Both the position numbers and the translations under genes were made by a program. A stretch of 58,730 nucleotides of DNA from the NCBI GenBank assembly GCA_964402115.1, contig CAYOBW010000011.1, positions 1-58,730 on the forward strand, read 5' to 3'. Source of the stretch: CAYOBW01 sp964402115 (GTDB lineage: Bacteria; Verrucomicrobiota; Kiritimatiellia; UBA8416; CAYOBW01). Position 1 is the stretch's first letter, and every line of letters starts with the position of its first letter. Below, piece after piece: positions 34,101 through 43,796 of the stretch. The notes beneath the pieces are model-generated. The model worked only from the letters and a program-made list of their open reading frames with translations. It did no database searches and was not told the origin of the DNA.

Positions 34101-37100
34101 GGGGCGATGACGCTGGACGGCGAGGTCACGGCGGATGGTGGTACGGCCTCCCCCCACTACACGGGCTGCGGTTCGGGCGGCTCGATCTGGGCGACACTCG
34201 GCACGCTGACAGGCAGCGGCAGGTTCACGGCCGACGGCGGCATCTACAACAACAGTTGGAACGACGGTGGCGGGGGCCGCATTGCCGTGTACTGCGACAA
34301 CACCTCCGCGTACACGGGATTCGCGCTGTGCACGGCGGAGGGCCGTAACGGCCAGGACGGGACGGTGGGCTTCCACAACGCCGCCGGGAATGACCTGCGC
34401 GTCTGGCACCACTACATTGTGGAGCCGGCGGTCACGTCGGCGTGGCGTACGGTGACCCTGCAAACCAACGCGGTCTGGGAACTGTACGGTGGCGCGAGAC
34501 TGGATGTGGCGACCACGCTGACGCTGGGCAGCAACGTGACGCTGACGGTCCACAACCTGAACGTGACCGGGCGGGTTGATGGCGCTTGGTCAGGCGTCGG
34601 TTCGACGATCTCCGCGCAGAACCTGAACGTGACCCCGACAGCCAGGATCACGGCTAACGGCGAGGGCTACCTCTTTGGCCGGGGGCCGGGCGTGGGGACG
34701 GGCGGCAGCGGCGGCAGTCACGGCGGCAGCGGGGCGTGGCAGGACACGGAAGTGCCGGGAGCGCGCTATGGCTCGGCGCTGCAGCCGACGACGCTGGGTT
34801 CGGGTGGCGCCGGGGACATGGCCGTGGGTGCGGCCCGCGGCGGCGGTGCGATCCGGTTGGCGGTGTCCGGTACGCTGACGTTGAATGGGGCGGTTATGGC
34901 CAACGGTGGCGTGGCGGGCCAGCACTACACCGGCTGCGGCGCGGGTGGTTCGATCTGGGCCACGCTTGGCCAGTTGACGGGCGCCGGCAAGTTCACGGCC
35001 GACGGCGGCCTGTACGACTGGCACAACGACGGCGGCGGCGGGCGCATCGCGGTCTACTGCGACGACATCGCGGGGTTCAGCGGCATGCGCCTCTGCACGG
35101 CGGAGGGGCGGAATGCGCAAGACGGCACGGTCATCTTCATGAACCGCGCGGGCGATGCGGTGAACATCTGGCACCATTTCGTGGTCGAACCTTCGACCAC
35201 CTCGTCCTGGCACAACCTGACGCTGCAGTCGAACGCGGTGATCGAGGTGTATGGCGGGGCGAAGCTGGCCGTCGCGGGGTTGCTGCGTATCGGGCGGGCG
35301 ACGGTGACGCTGCACAGTCTGAACGTCACCGGGCGCGTGGATGGCGAGTGGGCGGCGCGCGGGGCGACGATCGAAGCGCAAGACCTCACGCTCGATGCCG
35401 GTGGCGTGATTTCGGCGGATCGTGAAGGCTATTACCCGCTGCAAGGGCCCGGCGTGGGTACGGGCGAGTGCGGCGCCAGTCATGGCGGCAGCGGCGCTGT
35501 CGAGAGCCCGGAGGTTGCCGCGCCGCGCTATGGGTCGGCCTTGGAACCGACGACGTTGGGCTCCGGCGGGGCAGCTTGGGACGCGACTCGCGGAGCCACG
35601 GCGCGCGGTGGCGGCGCGATCCGGTTGGTTGTCGTCGGCACGTTCACGCTCAACGGTGAAGTCACGGCCGACGGCGGCGGGGCCAGCCCGTGGTATACCG
35701 GCTGTGGCTCCGGCGGTTCGATCTGGGCCACGCTGGGCCACCTGGCGGGCGCCGGCAAATTTACGGCCGACGGCGGCCTGTACGACTGGCACAACGACGG
35801 CGGCGGCGGGCGCATTGCGGTCTACTGCGACGACACGACGGCCTATACGGGGTACGCGTTGTGCACGGCCGAGGGTCGCAACGCGCAGGATGGTACGGTG
35901 GGCTTCTTCGACGCCGCAGGCAACGATCTGCGGATCTGGCACCACTACATGGTGGAGCCGTCCAGTACGTCAACCTGGACGCGCGTGACGTTGCAGACGA
36001 ACGCGGTGTTCGAACTTTACGGCGCGGCGCGGTTGGGCGTGACGGACACGCTCACGGTCCTGAGCAACGCGCAGATCACCGTGCACAATTTGAGCGTGAC
36101 GGGGTGGGTGGATGGCGCGTGGGCCGGCGAGGCGCCTTCGCTGAAGGCGGGCAACCTTGTGTTGCGCGTGGGCGGCCGCATCCATGCGGACGGCGAGGGT
36201 TACTGGATGGGCCAGGGGCCGGGCACGGGCACGGGCAACGGCGGGGCCAGTTACGGCGGACTGGGAGGCAGTTCGGGCAACGGTACGGCGGGTGCGACCT
36301 ATGGTGTGGCGGAATTGCCGAGCCAGCCGGGTTCGGGCGGGTTGGCCAACAACGCGACGCCGCGCGGCGGCGGCGCGGTCCGCCTGGTGGTGCCCGGCGC
36401 GCTGACGCTGGACGGAACGATCTCCGCCAACGGCTTGCGCGCGACGGAGTGGTGGCACGGCTGCGGGTCGGGCGGGTCGATCTGGGTGGACGCCGGGACG
36501 CTGTCCGGCGCCGGACGGATCACGGCCAATGGCGGTGCGTACGAATGGTACAACTCGGGCGGCGGCGGCCGCATTGCGGTCTACTGCTGGACCCCGAGCG
36601 CGTTCGCGGCCTCGAACCTTGTCGTAAACGGCGCGGCCAGGGGCAGCGCGATCCTGACGACAGGCCGGCACTTTGCCTGGACCGAGCCGGCCGGGGACGT
36701 GTGGCACGGCGTCGAGACGCTGGGCTGGGGCGGCGCGGGCTTCGATCCCGATCAGGCCCTCGTCAGCATTGTGGCCCACAGACAGGGGGTGCAGACGCCC
36801 ATCGCGCACGACTGCGCGTACGCGGGACGCGTCGCGTGGAACACGGCCGCCTCGCCCGACGGCTGGTACCAGCTGAAGGGCTCGTTCTACGACCGCTCTG
36901 GAGTCTGGTTCGGCGACTGCTCGCGCGATGTGCTCGTGCAGAACGCGGCCGTGTGGCACACCGGCACGGCGACCAACAGCGCGACCTGGCTGGCGGGCGC
37001 TACCCACCTGGTGCTGGGGACCTTCAGCGTTGCCTCGAATGCGACTGTCACGGTGGAGGCGGGGGCCGTGGTCAAGTTCCTGGACGGCGCCCGGATCACG

Positions 37101-40100
37101 GTGCGCAAGGGCGGCACGCTCTCCGCGCTGGGCACGCCCGGGGCGGCCACCGTCTTCACCGCCCTGGCTGACGATACCGCCGGCGGCGACGCCAACCTCG
37201 ACGGCAGCAAGTCCGTGCCGCGCCCTGGCTCGTGGGGTGGGGTCAACACGGAGAGCGCTGGCGCGTTCCTCTCCAACGAGCACACGGACTTGCGCTACCA
37301 GACCACGAGTCATGGCGGAATCCTCGCAGGTGACGAGACCTGGCGCGGCACCTTTGTGCATGCGGTCACGAACGACGTGACCGTGCCCAGCGGCGTGACG
37401 CTGCGGATCGAGCCCGGGGCGATCGTGAAGTTCGCCCCGCGGAGGCGCATCCTGGTCGCCGGCGGCGGCGCGCTCGTTGCCGACGGCCTGCTGGCCCGGC
37501 CGATTACCTTCACCTCCGTCCGCGATGACGCCTGTGGCGGCGACCTGAACGGCGACGGCTCCCTCACGGCGCCGGCGGCGGGCGACTGGCGCGGGCTGCA
37601 CGTCGACGGCGGGCGCGCCGCGCTCAACCACGCGTTCCTGCTCTACGGCGGCAACAGCGGCAGCGGCACGGGCTGGGACGACACGGCCGCGGCAATTCGC
37701 ACCAGCCCCGGTGGCATTGTCAGCGTCTCGAACAGCGTCATTCGCAACGCCTTCTTCGATGCCGTGATCGCCTGGGGCGGCGGGCAGGTGGACCTGGTCA
37801 ACAGCGTCATCGCCGAGTGCGACCGCGGCGTCAATCCCGACAGCGGCTCGCTCGTGCGGTTGCGGAACTGCACGCTGTACAAGAATCGCGTCGGCATCTG
37901 GTGCCATGGCGGGACCGTTGCCGTGACCAACACGCTGATCACCCACAGCTTCGATGCCGGCATCAACCGCATCCTGGGCTCGCCCATCACGGTGGACCAC
38001 GGCGACGTCTGGTCGACGACGGGCTCCGCCTACGTGAACATGGCTGACCAGGCTGGGCTCAATGGCAACATCTCGGCCAACCCGCTGTATCGCAACGCCG
38101 ACGCGGGCAACTACCAACTCGCGTTCAGGAGTCCGGCGGTGGATGCCGCCAACGGGCCGGGGGCGCCCACGCGCGACTACATGGGCGTGACGCGCTACGA
38201 CGACCCGCGGACCGTGAACACCGGCACGCCAGCGACGGGCGGGCTATACGCGGACATGGGCGCCTTCGAGTTGGTCGAGGACGCCGCCTCGCCGCTGGAC
38301 TTGGTGGGCGACGCGGTTGTCGGGCCGGCGCACGCGACCGCGGGCAGTCGGGTGGACGTGAGCTGGACGGTGGTGAACCGCGGCACGGCTAGCGTGCGCG
38401 GGCCCTGGCACGATGCCGTTGCGCTGGTGGGCGAGCGCGCCGTGCTGCCCGCGGGCGAGGTGCTGGTGGGCGAGGGGCAGACGCTGGGGCCGGGCGGGCG
38501 GTTGACCATGACCGCCAAGGTCTCGGTGCCGGGGGGTACGCCGGGCGCATACCGCTGGCGCGTGGACGTGAACGCGGGCGGCGAGGTGTTCGAGGGACGC
38601 AACCGTTCCAATAACCTGGCGCTGGCGGCCACGGACATGCGGCTCGAGGTGCCCGCCACAACGGTCAACGGCGGCGTCGCCGGGGGGCGGTTCGAGGGCG
38701 CCGGGACCGAGGCCTGGTTCCGCATTGACCCAACGGGGGGGGCGAACCTGCTGGTGAGCCTGAACCTGCTGGCGGCGCGCGGTGCGACGGAGCTGTTCGT
38801 CGGGCGCGGCTACATGCCGACGCGCGACCGTTTCGACTTGCGGCAGAGCCAGTGGAACACGCCGGACGTCGACGTGGTCATCACGGACGCGGCCGCGGAG
38901 CCGTACTACGTGCTGGTGGTTGCGCGGTCGCTGCCGGAGGGCGCGTCCGACTTCGAGCTGCGCGTGGACACGCTCGCCTTCGCCCTGCGCAGCGTCGAGC
39001 CGTCGTTGGTGGGCAACAGCGGCCCCGTGACGCTGACCGTACGCGGCAGCGGCTTCGACGCGCAGACGGTCTTCGAACTGCTGGGCGCGGGCGGGCCGCG
39101 GGCCACGCAGGGCGTGGTGGTGCAGGACCCGGCCACGGTGTATGCCACCTTCGACACGACCGGTCTGTTGGGTTCCTACAACTTGCGCGCCAGCGGGCGC
39201 ACCGGTGTGGCGGCATTGACCAACGCCGTACTGGTGGTCGCGCGAACGCAAGCGCGTTTGGCGTATGCCCTGTCGACGCCTGCTGCCATGCGTCCGGGCC
39301 GCACGGGAAGAATCGTGCTGACGTACAAGCAGGAGGGCGGCGGCAACGCCGTTGCGCCCCTGCTGGCGGTGCGCGCCAGGGGCGGCACGTTCCGGCTGCT
39401 TTCCGTCTCGGGCCAGGCCGCGGGGCCGGAGTGGGAGACGGGGCGGTCGCAGGCTCTGCTGCTGGGCATCAATCCGCAGGGCGATGCGGGGGTCCTGCCG
39501 CCAGGCGCGCTGGGAACCATCGAGCTGGAACTGACCCCGCTGCGCGGATTCGGGGAGTGCACGGTCGAGGTGCGCGGTTGCGGCAGCGCGAACCCCCAGA
39601 TGGGGTGGGCGGACCACAAGGCGGACATGCGGCCGATCGGGATACCGGCGGACGCGTGGGATGTCATCTTCGCCCGTTTCGTCGAGGGCGTGGGAAGCAC
39701 GGTTCAGGATCTGAACCTGGCCCTGGCGGGCGATGCGAGCTTGTACGCCCGCGTGGGTGACCGCGTGTTCGACATCGAGAAGCTGCTTGTCCAGCGCTTC
39801 CTGCGGTGCGGCCTGTGGCACATCTCCCGCAACTACGCCCTCGGGGCCTTCGGGCGCGGCCAGGCGGCTGCGTGGGAGCTGCGGGCGATGGAGAAAGCCA
39901 ACGGCTCCGTGGCGGTTGTCCTGGGCGGCTGCACGATCCACTTCTTCACGCGGGAGACGGACGGCAGCTACCGTGGGCCGGCATCCGACCGGGCGACGCT
40001 GGTGCGCGAGGGGGCGGGCTGGCGGCTCGTGCTGCCGGACGGCTCGGGGTGCGGGTTCGGCGGCGACGGCCAGGTGCTCGACCTGGCTGACCCGCGCGGC

Positions 40101-43100
40101 AACCGGACCACGTGCCAGTACGTCGGCGGCCGCATCGTGGGCCTGGTCGACCCGGATGGCGACGTGACGCAGTGGGACTACAACGCGGCGGGACGAATCG
40201 TTCGCGTGGTGGGTCCCACGGGGCGGGAAGCACGGTGCGAGTACGACGCGGGCGGGCAGCAACTCGTCCGTCTGATGTATCCGGGCGTTACGAACGTGTT
40301 CACGTACGTGACGGGGCAGCAGCCGGGCAACGAGCACGCCCTGCAGTCGGCGTGGCGCAGCGACGGCAGCTGCGACTACTATGCCTACGACGACCGGGGG
40401 CGGCTGGTGCGCACCTGGCGCGAGGGCGGGGCCGGGGAACTGCGCGCCGCGTACGATGCCATTGGCGGCATCACGGTCAGCGACGCCGGGCAGGGCCAAT
40501 GGCGGCTTGCGTTCGATGCAGACTCGTGCCCCGTGCGCATCGCCAACGCCCTGGGACAGAGCGAGCAGTACGGCTACAACGACCGGCTCGACATCACAAG
40601 TCAGATCCTGCCTGAGGGGCACGCCTACCGGTTTGAGCCGGACGCGACAGGCAACCCCGCCTACACGGTCAACCCGTTGCAGGAGCAGACTGTGGCGCGC
40701 TTCCGGGATGGGCGCGACTGGCTGGAGCAGTTCACGGATGCCGAAGGCAACACGACGCGCTTCACGTTGGATGCCTCCGGGAACGTGCAGACCGTGGAGA
40801 CGCCGTCCGGCAACCGGCGCGAGCTGAACTCCAATGGGCGCGGGCTCCTGACTGCCTGGCGTGACGCGGACGGGAACACGGTCCGTTACGAGTACGATGC
40901 CCACGATGCGCTGGTGGCGTTGCGGGCGTCGGACGGCGAAGAGGCGCGCTACGCCTACGACGGCCAGCGGCAGCTCGTGCTGATGAGCAATGCCAGCCTG
41001 CGTACGTCCCTGGCTTGGGACGCGGTTGGCCGGGTGCGGCAGTTGACGGACAGCCGGGGTCGGTTCCTGCGCTACACGTACGATGCCCAGGGACGTCGCG
41101 CGGGACTCAACGACCAGTCCGGCTTCGGCGTCCAGTACGGCTACGACACCTTGGGAAGGCTGGCGACAGTCACGGGGCCGGGTAACGCGGTGCTCGTCCG
41201 GTACGCGTATGACGGCGACGGCCGCGTGCAGCGCAAGGATCTCGGTAACGGCACGGCCACGCTGTACGCGTACGATGCTGCCGGGCGGGTGACCAACCAG
41301 ACCGACGTGGCCGCGGGCGGCGGGACGCTGGCGCGGCGGTCGTACGTCTATGACGCGCGCGGGCTGCCGGTGGAGGTTGCCGAGGATGCGGGGATCTGGC
41401 ACTACCAGTACGATGGCCTGGGGCAGCTCACGGCGATCGCGCCGCCGGCGGGGCCAGGGATGCAGGTGGCCTATGACCGGGCCGGCAGTCGGCGCCAGGT
41501 GACGGTGGGCGGCGTAACCACCCGCTATGTGACTGGGAGCGACAATCGCTACGTGGCCGCCGGCGCAGGGCGCTACGAGTACGACCGCACCGGGAACGTG
41601 CGGCTTGGCGCCGACGGCGCCGCGACCTGGCGTTACACCTATACACCGCTGGGCCGGCTGGCGTCGCTGGAAGGACCGGACGGTCTCGCGGTGAATGCGT
41701 ACGACGCCATGGGCGACCGCGTCGCCTGCACGCGTGCCGGGGAGCGCCGGGAGTACCAGATCGATCCCGTGGGGTGGGGGAATATCGTGGCCGAGTACGA
41801 TGGCGCCGGCGCCGTCGTGGCACGCTATGTCTACGGACCTCACCTGATCTGCCGCATCGCGCCGTCGGGGGCCGTGGACTACTACCACTTCGACGCGCAG
41901 GGGAATACGCGCATGCTCACCGACGCAGGCGGCGCGGTGCTGAATCGCTATGCGTACGAGCCGTTCGGCGCCCTGGCCAGCGTCCAGGAAGCCGTGCCGA
42001 ACCGCTTCCGGTTCGGGGGCGAGTTCGGCGTGATCTGGGAGACGGGCAGCCTCTACTGCATGCGGGCGCGTTACTACGACGGCAACCTGGGACGGTTCCT
42101 GCAGCCCGATCCGCTGGGTACGCCAGGTCGCTTCAACACGTACGACTACGCTTGCAACAACCCCCTGACGGGGGTGGATCCGAACGGGGAGTTTGCGATC
42201 GCGATCCCCTACGCGATCAAGTTCGGCATCACTGCCGTGATCATGGTCCGGGCCCTGTACGAACCGTACAACCAGGCCGTGAAGAACACGGAAAGCTCCT
42301 ACGCCTATGCCACGACCCCGTATCCGTTCATGACCCTGGTGGCGGATCCGATCTATGGTAAGGGTTACAGAAACCTGCCGCCGGTCGGGCAGCACATTAT
42401 CGACCTGCACGAGGGCGTGCACGGCGGCATCAACCCGCTGTGCTGGTTGACCGAGCGCAAGGCGCATATGGAATCGATCAGGGAGTGCCGGCAGATCCTG
42501 CAGGAACGCAGGTTCAACGGCAGGCCGATCACGGAGCCTGAGCGTGAGGCGCTGATCGGCCTGTATCGGGAGTCCGCGGTCTTCCTGCGCGAGGAAGTCT
42601 GGTGGCCGGGCAACATCTCGGACGCGGACCTGCAGAGGCTGCTGGCCGACGTCAATGCCCTCGCGACGCTGCCGTTGATCACGTCGGCTGACCCCAACGA
42701 CCTCATCGGTCCGGCTGGCTCGGGATCCAACCGCTGGATCCAGGCCGAGCAACTGCTGCCATACACGATCCACTTCGAGAACATGGCCACGGCCGCCGTC
42801 CCGGCGCAGGTGGTTTTCGTGACGCACCAGCTCAACACGAACCTCGACTGGAGCACGTTCTCCTTCGATCAGTTCGGCTTTGGCGGAAAGGTCTTCGATG
42901 TGCCGGCCGGCTTGCAGACCTATCGCACGCTCGTGAATGACCGCGCCACGACAGGGCTCGACGTGGAGTTCAAGGCTGCGCTCGACGCGGACACGGGCAT
43001 CGTGCGTTGGGAGTTCGTCTCGCTGGACCCGAACACGGGCAGGCTCACCGACGACCCCTTCGCCGGCTTCCTGCCGCCGAACGTGACCAAGCCCGAAGGG

Positions 43101-43745
43101 GACGGTTTCGTGAGCTACACGGTGCGCGGGAAGACGAACCTGCTGACGGGGGCGCGGATAGATGCCGAGGCCACGATCGTCTTCGATGTCAACGACCCGA
43201 TCGACACGCCACACGTCTTCAACACCGCAGACCAGGATGCGCCGTCGAGCACCGTGCGGCTGCTGCCCGCGCGAAGCGCGACCCGGATGGCGGTGAGTTG
43301 GGGTGGCGCGGACCAGGGCTCGGGGATCGGCGGCTATGACATATATGTGGCCGTGGACGGGGGCGCTTACCGGCCCTGGCTGGTGGGCACGACCAACACT
43401 CTTGGCGTTTACAACGGCGAGGCCGGTCACGGCTATGCGTTCTTCTGCGTGGCCTACGATGCCGCCGGGCGGTCGGAAGCGCTGCCGCCGGCGCCTGATG
43501 CGACCACGTTGGCCGTGGCCTCGGTCTGTGCGTTCTCGGGCTTGCAGGCGGGCGGTGCGCAGACCATACTGGAGCTCAAGGACTTGCTGCCGGGTGTGCA
43601 GTATGTCGTGGAACGCAGGGCAACGCTGGTTGGTTCAGGCTGGCTGGAGGTAGAACGGTTCACGGCGGACGCGGAGACGCTGACGCGGTCGGTTGTGCAA
43701 CCCGAGGGCGGACGATGGTTCTATCGCCTCCGCGTGGGACCGTGA
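31113..43745 (+). CDS. 4210-aa exported repeat/beta-helix/RHS protein with internal HExxH domain
   Basis: The ATG at 31113 follows CAGGGGGACGAT and gives a signal peptide (1-25). Domains in order: seven glycine-rich ~257-aa repeats (about 23-1830; each with SHGGSG or a variant, RGGGAIRL, GCGSGGSIWATLG and GGGGRIAVYC); a right-handed beta-helix region (1950-2380); a CARDB-like domain (2393-2510); a PPC-like domain; an IPT/TIG-like domain (2628-2710); RHS/YD repeats (about 2990-3600) ending in the RHS core (RYYDGNLGRFLQPDPLG, YDYACNNPLTGVDPNG); a unique domain with HEGVH at 3766-3770; a DPND/IHFEN adhesin-like domain (3860-4035); an Fn3-like domain; and the FYRLR tail. RHS cores normally encapsulate a C-terminal toxin; here more domains follow. 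It is likely a cell-surface or secreted protein. Confidence 0.82.
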   Translation: MRAASRLTGIAFTSILGLGVASAWGVEFTTNSTITAANRTHEGAVFTVNGCVVTIEGAHAFGAFTVLNAGTAVCDGTNLQATALTVRDNSALRLAGGGALRVTGNLSVLNASTLFVRGANVTGQLDGQWAGRGGTLSAANVDIDATSRITADGEGYAVCKGPGSGVGGGGGSHGGSGSRQDAEVSGPRYGSALQPTTPGTGGGGDPGNNDNSGRGGGAIRLSVTGALTLNGTISANGLPTGQWWNGCGAGGSIWATVGTLTGAGKLTADGGVYDWTNDGGGGRIAVYCDNTAGFSGFASCTAEGRNAQDGTVGFHNAAGHDLRVWQHYIVEPSSTSLWRNVTLQTNAVWELYGGARLAVSSVLTLGSNATLTVHNLNTTGRVAGAWAGLGATVAAQTLDVTRTAKITADGEGYGVCRGPGIGTGGGGGSHGGSGAWQDAEVSGPRYGSALQPTTPGTGGGGDPGNNDNTGRGGGAMRLVVAGTLILDGTISANGLPTGQWWNGCGAGGSIWATAGTLTGAGRLKADGGVYDWHNDGGGGRIAVYCDNTTGFSGFASCTAEGRNAQDGTVGFYNVAGSDLRVWHHYIVEPSVTSAWGNVTLETNAVFELGGAAWLQVTNALTLGSNATLTVHSLNVTGRVAGAWAAVGSTIAAQTLTLTRTARVSADREGYWPLQGPGVGGGGSGSSHGGSGCTEGSEVAGPRYGSALQPTTPGSGGGAWVASDGPRARGGGALRLSVGGTLTLDGEISADGGTADPYYTGCGSGGSIWATLGALAGSGRFTADGGIYNNSWNDGGGGRIAVYCDNTSAYTGFALCTAEGRNGQDGTVGFHNAAGNDLRVWHHYIVEPAVTSSWRTVTLQTNAVWELYGGAKLAVSNALTLGSNVTVTVHNLNVTGRVDGAWAGLGATIAARDLTVTRTAKISADSEGYCPFQGPGVGVGGGGSSHGGSGCTEGSDVAGPRYGSALQPAAPGSGGGAWVTGDNPQARGGGAIRLIVGGAMTLDGEVTADGGTASPHYTGCGSGGSIWATLGTLTGSGRFTADGGIYNNSWNDGGGGRIAVYCDNTSAYTGFALCTAEGRNGQDGTVGFHNAAGNDLRVWHHYIVEPAVTSAWRTVTLQTNAVWELYGGARLDVATTLTLGSNVTLTVHNLNVTGRVDGAWSGVGSTISAQNLNVTPTARITANGEGYLFGRGPGVGTGGSGGSHGGSGAWQDTEVPGARYGSALQPTTLGSGGAGDMAVGAARGGGAIRLAVSGTLTLNGAVMANGGVAGQHYTGCGAGGSIWATLGQLTGAGKFTADGGLYDWHNDGGGGRIAVYCDDIAGFSGMRLCTAEGRNAQDGTVIFMNRAGDAVNIWHHFVVEPSTTSSWHNLTLQSNAVIEVYGGAKLAVAGLLRIGRATVTLHSLNVTGRVDGEWAARGATIEAQDLTLDAGGVISADREGYYPLQGPGVGTGECGASHGGSGAVESPEVAAPRYGSALEPTTLGSGGAAWDATRGATARGGGAIRLVVVGTFTLNGEVTADGGGASPWYTGCGSGGSIWATLGHLAGAGKFTADGGLYDWHNDGGGGRIAVYCDDTTAYTGYALCTAEGRNAQDGTVGFFDAAGNDLRIWHHYMVEPSSTSTWTRVTLQTNAVFELYGAARLGVTDTLTVLSNAQITVHNLSVTGWVDGAWAGEAPSLKAGNLVLRVGGRIHADGEGYWMGQGPGTGTGNGGASYGGLGGSSGNGTAGATYGVAELPSQPGSGGLANNATPRGGGAVRLVVPGALTLDGTISANGLRATEWWHGCGSGGSIWVDAGTLSGAGRITANGGAYEWYNSGGGGRIAVYCWTPSAFAASNLVVNGAARGSAILTTGRHFAWTEPAGDVWHGVETLGWGGAGFDPDQALVSIVAHRQGVQTPIAHDCAYAGRVAWNTAASPDGWYQLKGSFYDRSGVWFGDCSRDVLVQNAAVWHTGTATNSATWLAGATHLVLGTFSVASNATVTVEAGAVVKFLDGARITVRKGGTLSALGTPGAATVFTALADDTAGGDANLDGSKSVPRPGSWGGVNTESAGAFLSNEHTDLRYQTTSHGGILAGDETWRGTFVHAVTNDVTVPSGVTLRIEPGAIVKFAPRRRILVAGGGALVADGLLARPITFTSVRDDACGGDLNGDGSLTAPAAGDWRGLHVDGGRAALNHAFLLYGGNSGSGTGWDDTAAAIRTSPGGIVSVSNSVIRNAFFDAVIAWGGGQVDLVNSVIAECDRGVNPDSGSLVRLRNCTLYKNRVGIWCHGGTVAVTNTLITHSFDAGINRILGSPITVDHGDVWSTTGSAYVNMADQAGLNGNISANPLYRNADAGNYQLAFRSPAVDAANGPGAPTRDYMGVTRYDDPRTVNTGTPATGGLYADMGAFELVEDAASPLDLVGDAVVGPAHATAGSRVDVSWTVVNRGTASVRGPWHDAVALVGERAVLPAGEVLVGEGQTLGPGGRLTMTAKVSVPGGTPGAYRWRVDVNAGGEVFEGRNRSNNLALAATDMRLEVPATTVNGGVAGGRFEGAGTEAWFRIDPTGGANLLVSLNLLAARGATELFVGRGYMPTRDRFDLRQSQWNTPDVDVVITDAAAEPYYVLVVARSLPEGASDFELRVDTLAFALRSVEPSLVGNSGPVTLTVRGSGFDAQTVFELLGAGGPRATQGVVVQDPATVYATFDTTGLLGSYNLRASGRTGVAALTNAVLVVARTQARLAYALSTPAAMRPGRTGRIVLTYKQEGGGNAVAPLLAVRARGGTFRLLSVSGQAAGPEWETGRSQALLLGINPQGDAGVLPPGALGTIELELTPLRGFGECTVEVRGCGSANPQMGWADHKADMRPIGIPADAWDVIFARFVEGVGSTVQDLNLALAGDASLYARVGDRVFDIEKLLVQRFLRCGLWHISRNYALGAFGRGQAAAWELRAMEKANGSVAVVLGGCTIHFFTRETDGSYRGPASDRATLVREGAGWRLVLPDGSGCGFGGDGQVLDLADPRGNRTTCQYVGGRIVGLVDPDGDVTQWDYNAAGRIVRVVGPTGREARCEYDAGGQQLVRLMYPGVTNVFTYVTGQQPGNEHALQSAWRSDGSCDYYAYDDRGRLVRTWREGGAGELRAAYDAIGGITVSDAGQGQWRLAFDADSCPVRIANALGQSEQYGYNDRLDITSQILPEGHAYRFEPDATGNPAYTVNPLQEQTVARFRDGRDWLEQFTDAEGNTTRFTLDASGNVQTVETPSGNRRELNSNGRGLLTAWRDADGNTVRYEYDAHDALVALRASDGEEARYAYDGQRQLVLMSNASLRTSLAWDAVGRVRQLTDSRGRFLRYTYDAQGRRAGLNDQSGFGVQYGYDTLGRLATVTGPGNAVLVRYAYDGDGRVQRKDLGNGTATLYAYDAAGRVTNQTDVAAGGGTLARRSYVYDARGLPVEVAEDAGIWHYQYDGLGQLTAIAPPAGPGMQVAYDRAGSRRQVTVGGVTTRYVTGSDNRYVAAGAGRYEYDRTGNVRLGADGAATWRYTYTPLGRLASLEGPDGLAVNAYDAMGDRVACTRAGERREYQIDPVGWGNIVAEYDGAGAVVARYVYGPHLICRIAPSGAVDYYHFDAQGNTRMLTDAGGAVLNRYAYEPFGALASVQEAVPNRFRFGGEFGVIWETGSLYCMRARYYDGNLGRFLQPDPLGTPGRFNTYDYACNNPLTGVDPNGEFAIAIPYAIKFGITAVIMVRALYEPYNQAVKNTESSYAYATTPYPFMTLVADPIYGKGYRNLPPVGQHIIDLHEGVHGGINPLCWLTERKAHMESIRECRQILQERRFNGRPITEPEREALIGLYRESAVFLREEVWWPGNISDADLQRLLADVNALATLPLITSADPNDLIGPAGSGSNRWIQAEQLLPYTIHFENMATAAVPAQVVFVTHQLNTNLDWSTFSFDQFGFGGKVFDVPAGLQTYRTLVNDRATTGLDVEFKAALDADTGIVRWEFVSLDPNTGRLTDDPFAGFLPPNVTKPEGDGFVSYTVRGKTNLLTGARIDAEATIVFDVNDPIDTPHVFNTADQDAPSSTVRLLPARSATRMAVSWGGADQGSGIGGYDIYVAVDGGAYRPWLVGTTNTLGVYNGEAGHGYAFFCVAYDAAGRSEALPPAPDATTLAVASVCAFSGLQAGGAQTILELKDLLPGVQYVVERRATLVGSGWLEVERFTADAETLTRSVVQPEGGRWFYRLRVGP
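31200..36600 (+). repeat. Seven ~770-bp in-gene direct repeats
   Basis: The SHGGSG-type codon block recurs at about 31627, 32398, 33168, 33944, 34717, 35477 and 36249, spacing 760-776 bp. Units 3 and 4 share an apparently identical 215-bp stretch (33438-33652 and 34212-34426), so they duplicated or converted recently. Unit 7 is the most diverged. Confidence 0.88.
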
Positions 43746-43753
43746 TCGAGAAG

Positions 43754-43795
43754 CTCCCCTCCCCGGAGGGGTGTACGCAACAGGGGATGGGTGGG
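43754..43795. repeat. CTCCCCGGAGGGG-type dispersed repeat, copy 2
   Basis: CTCCCCTCCCCGGAGGGGTG then, after a short gap, GGGGATGGGTGGG. The end of this repeat supplies the purine-rich ribosome site of the following gene (ATG at 43797). Confidence 0.5.
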
Positions 43796-43796
43796 C

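Noticed and set aside
38244..43430. Long minus-strand open frame (1728 codons) opposite the RHS giant
   Set aside because: It is a GC-rich shadow: residues are low-complexity Arg/His/Val/Gly and the plus strand has clear RHS, CARDB and beta-helix domains.
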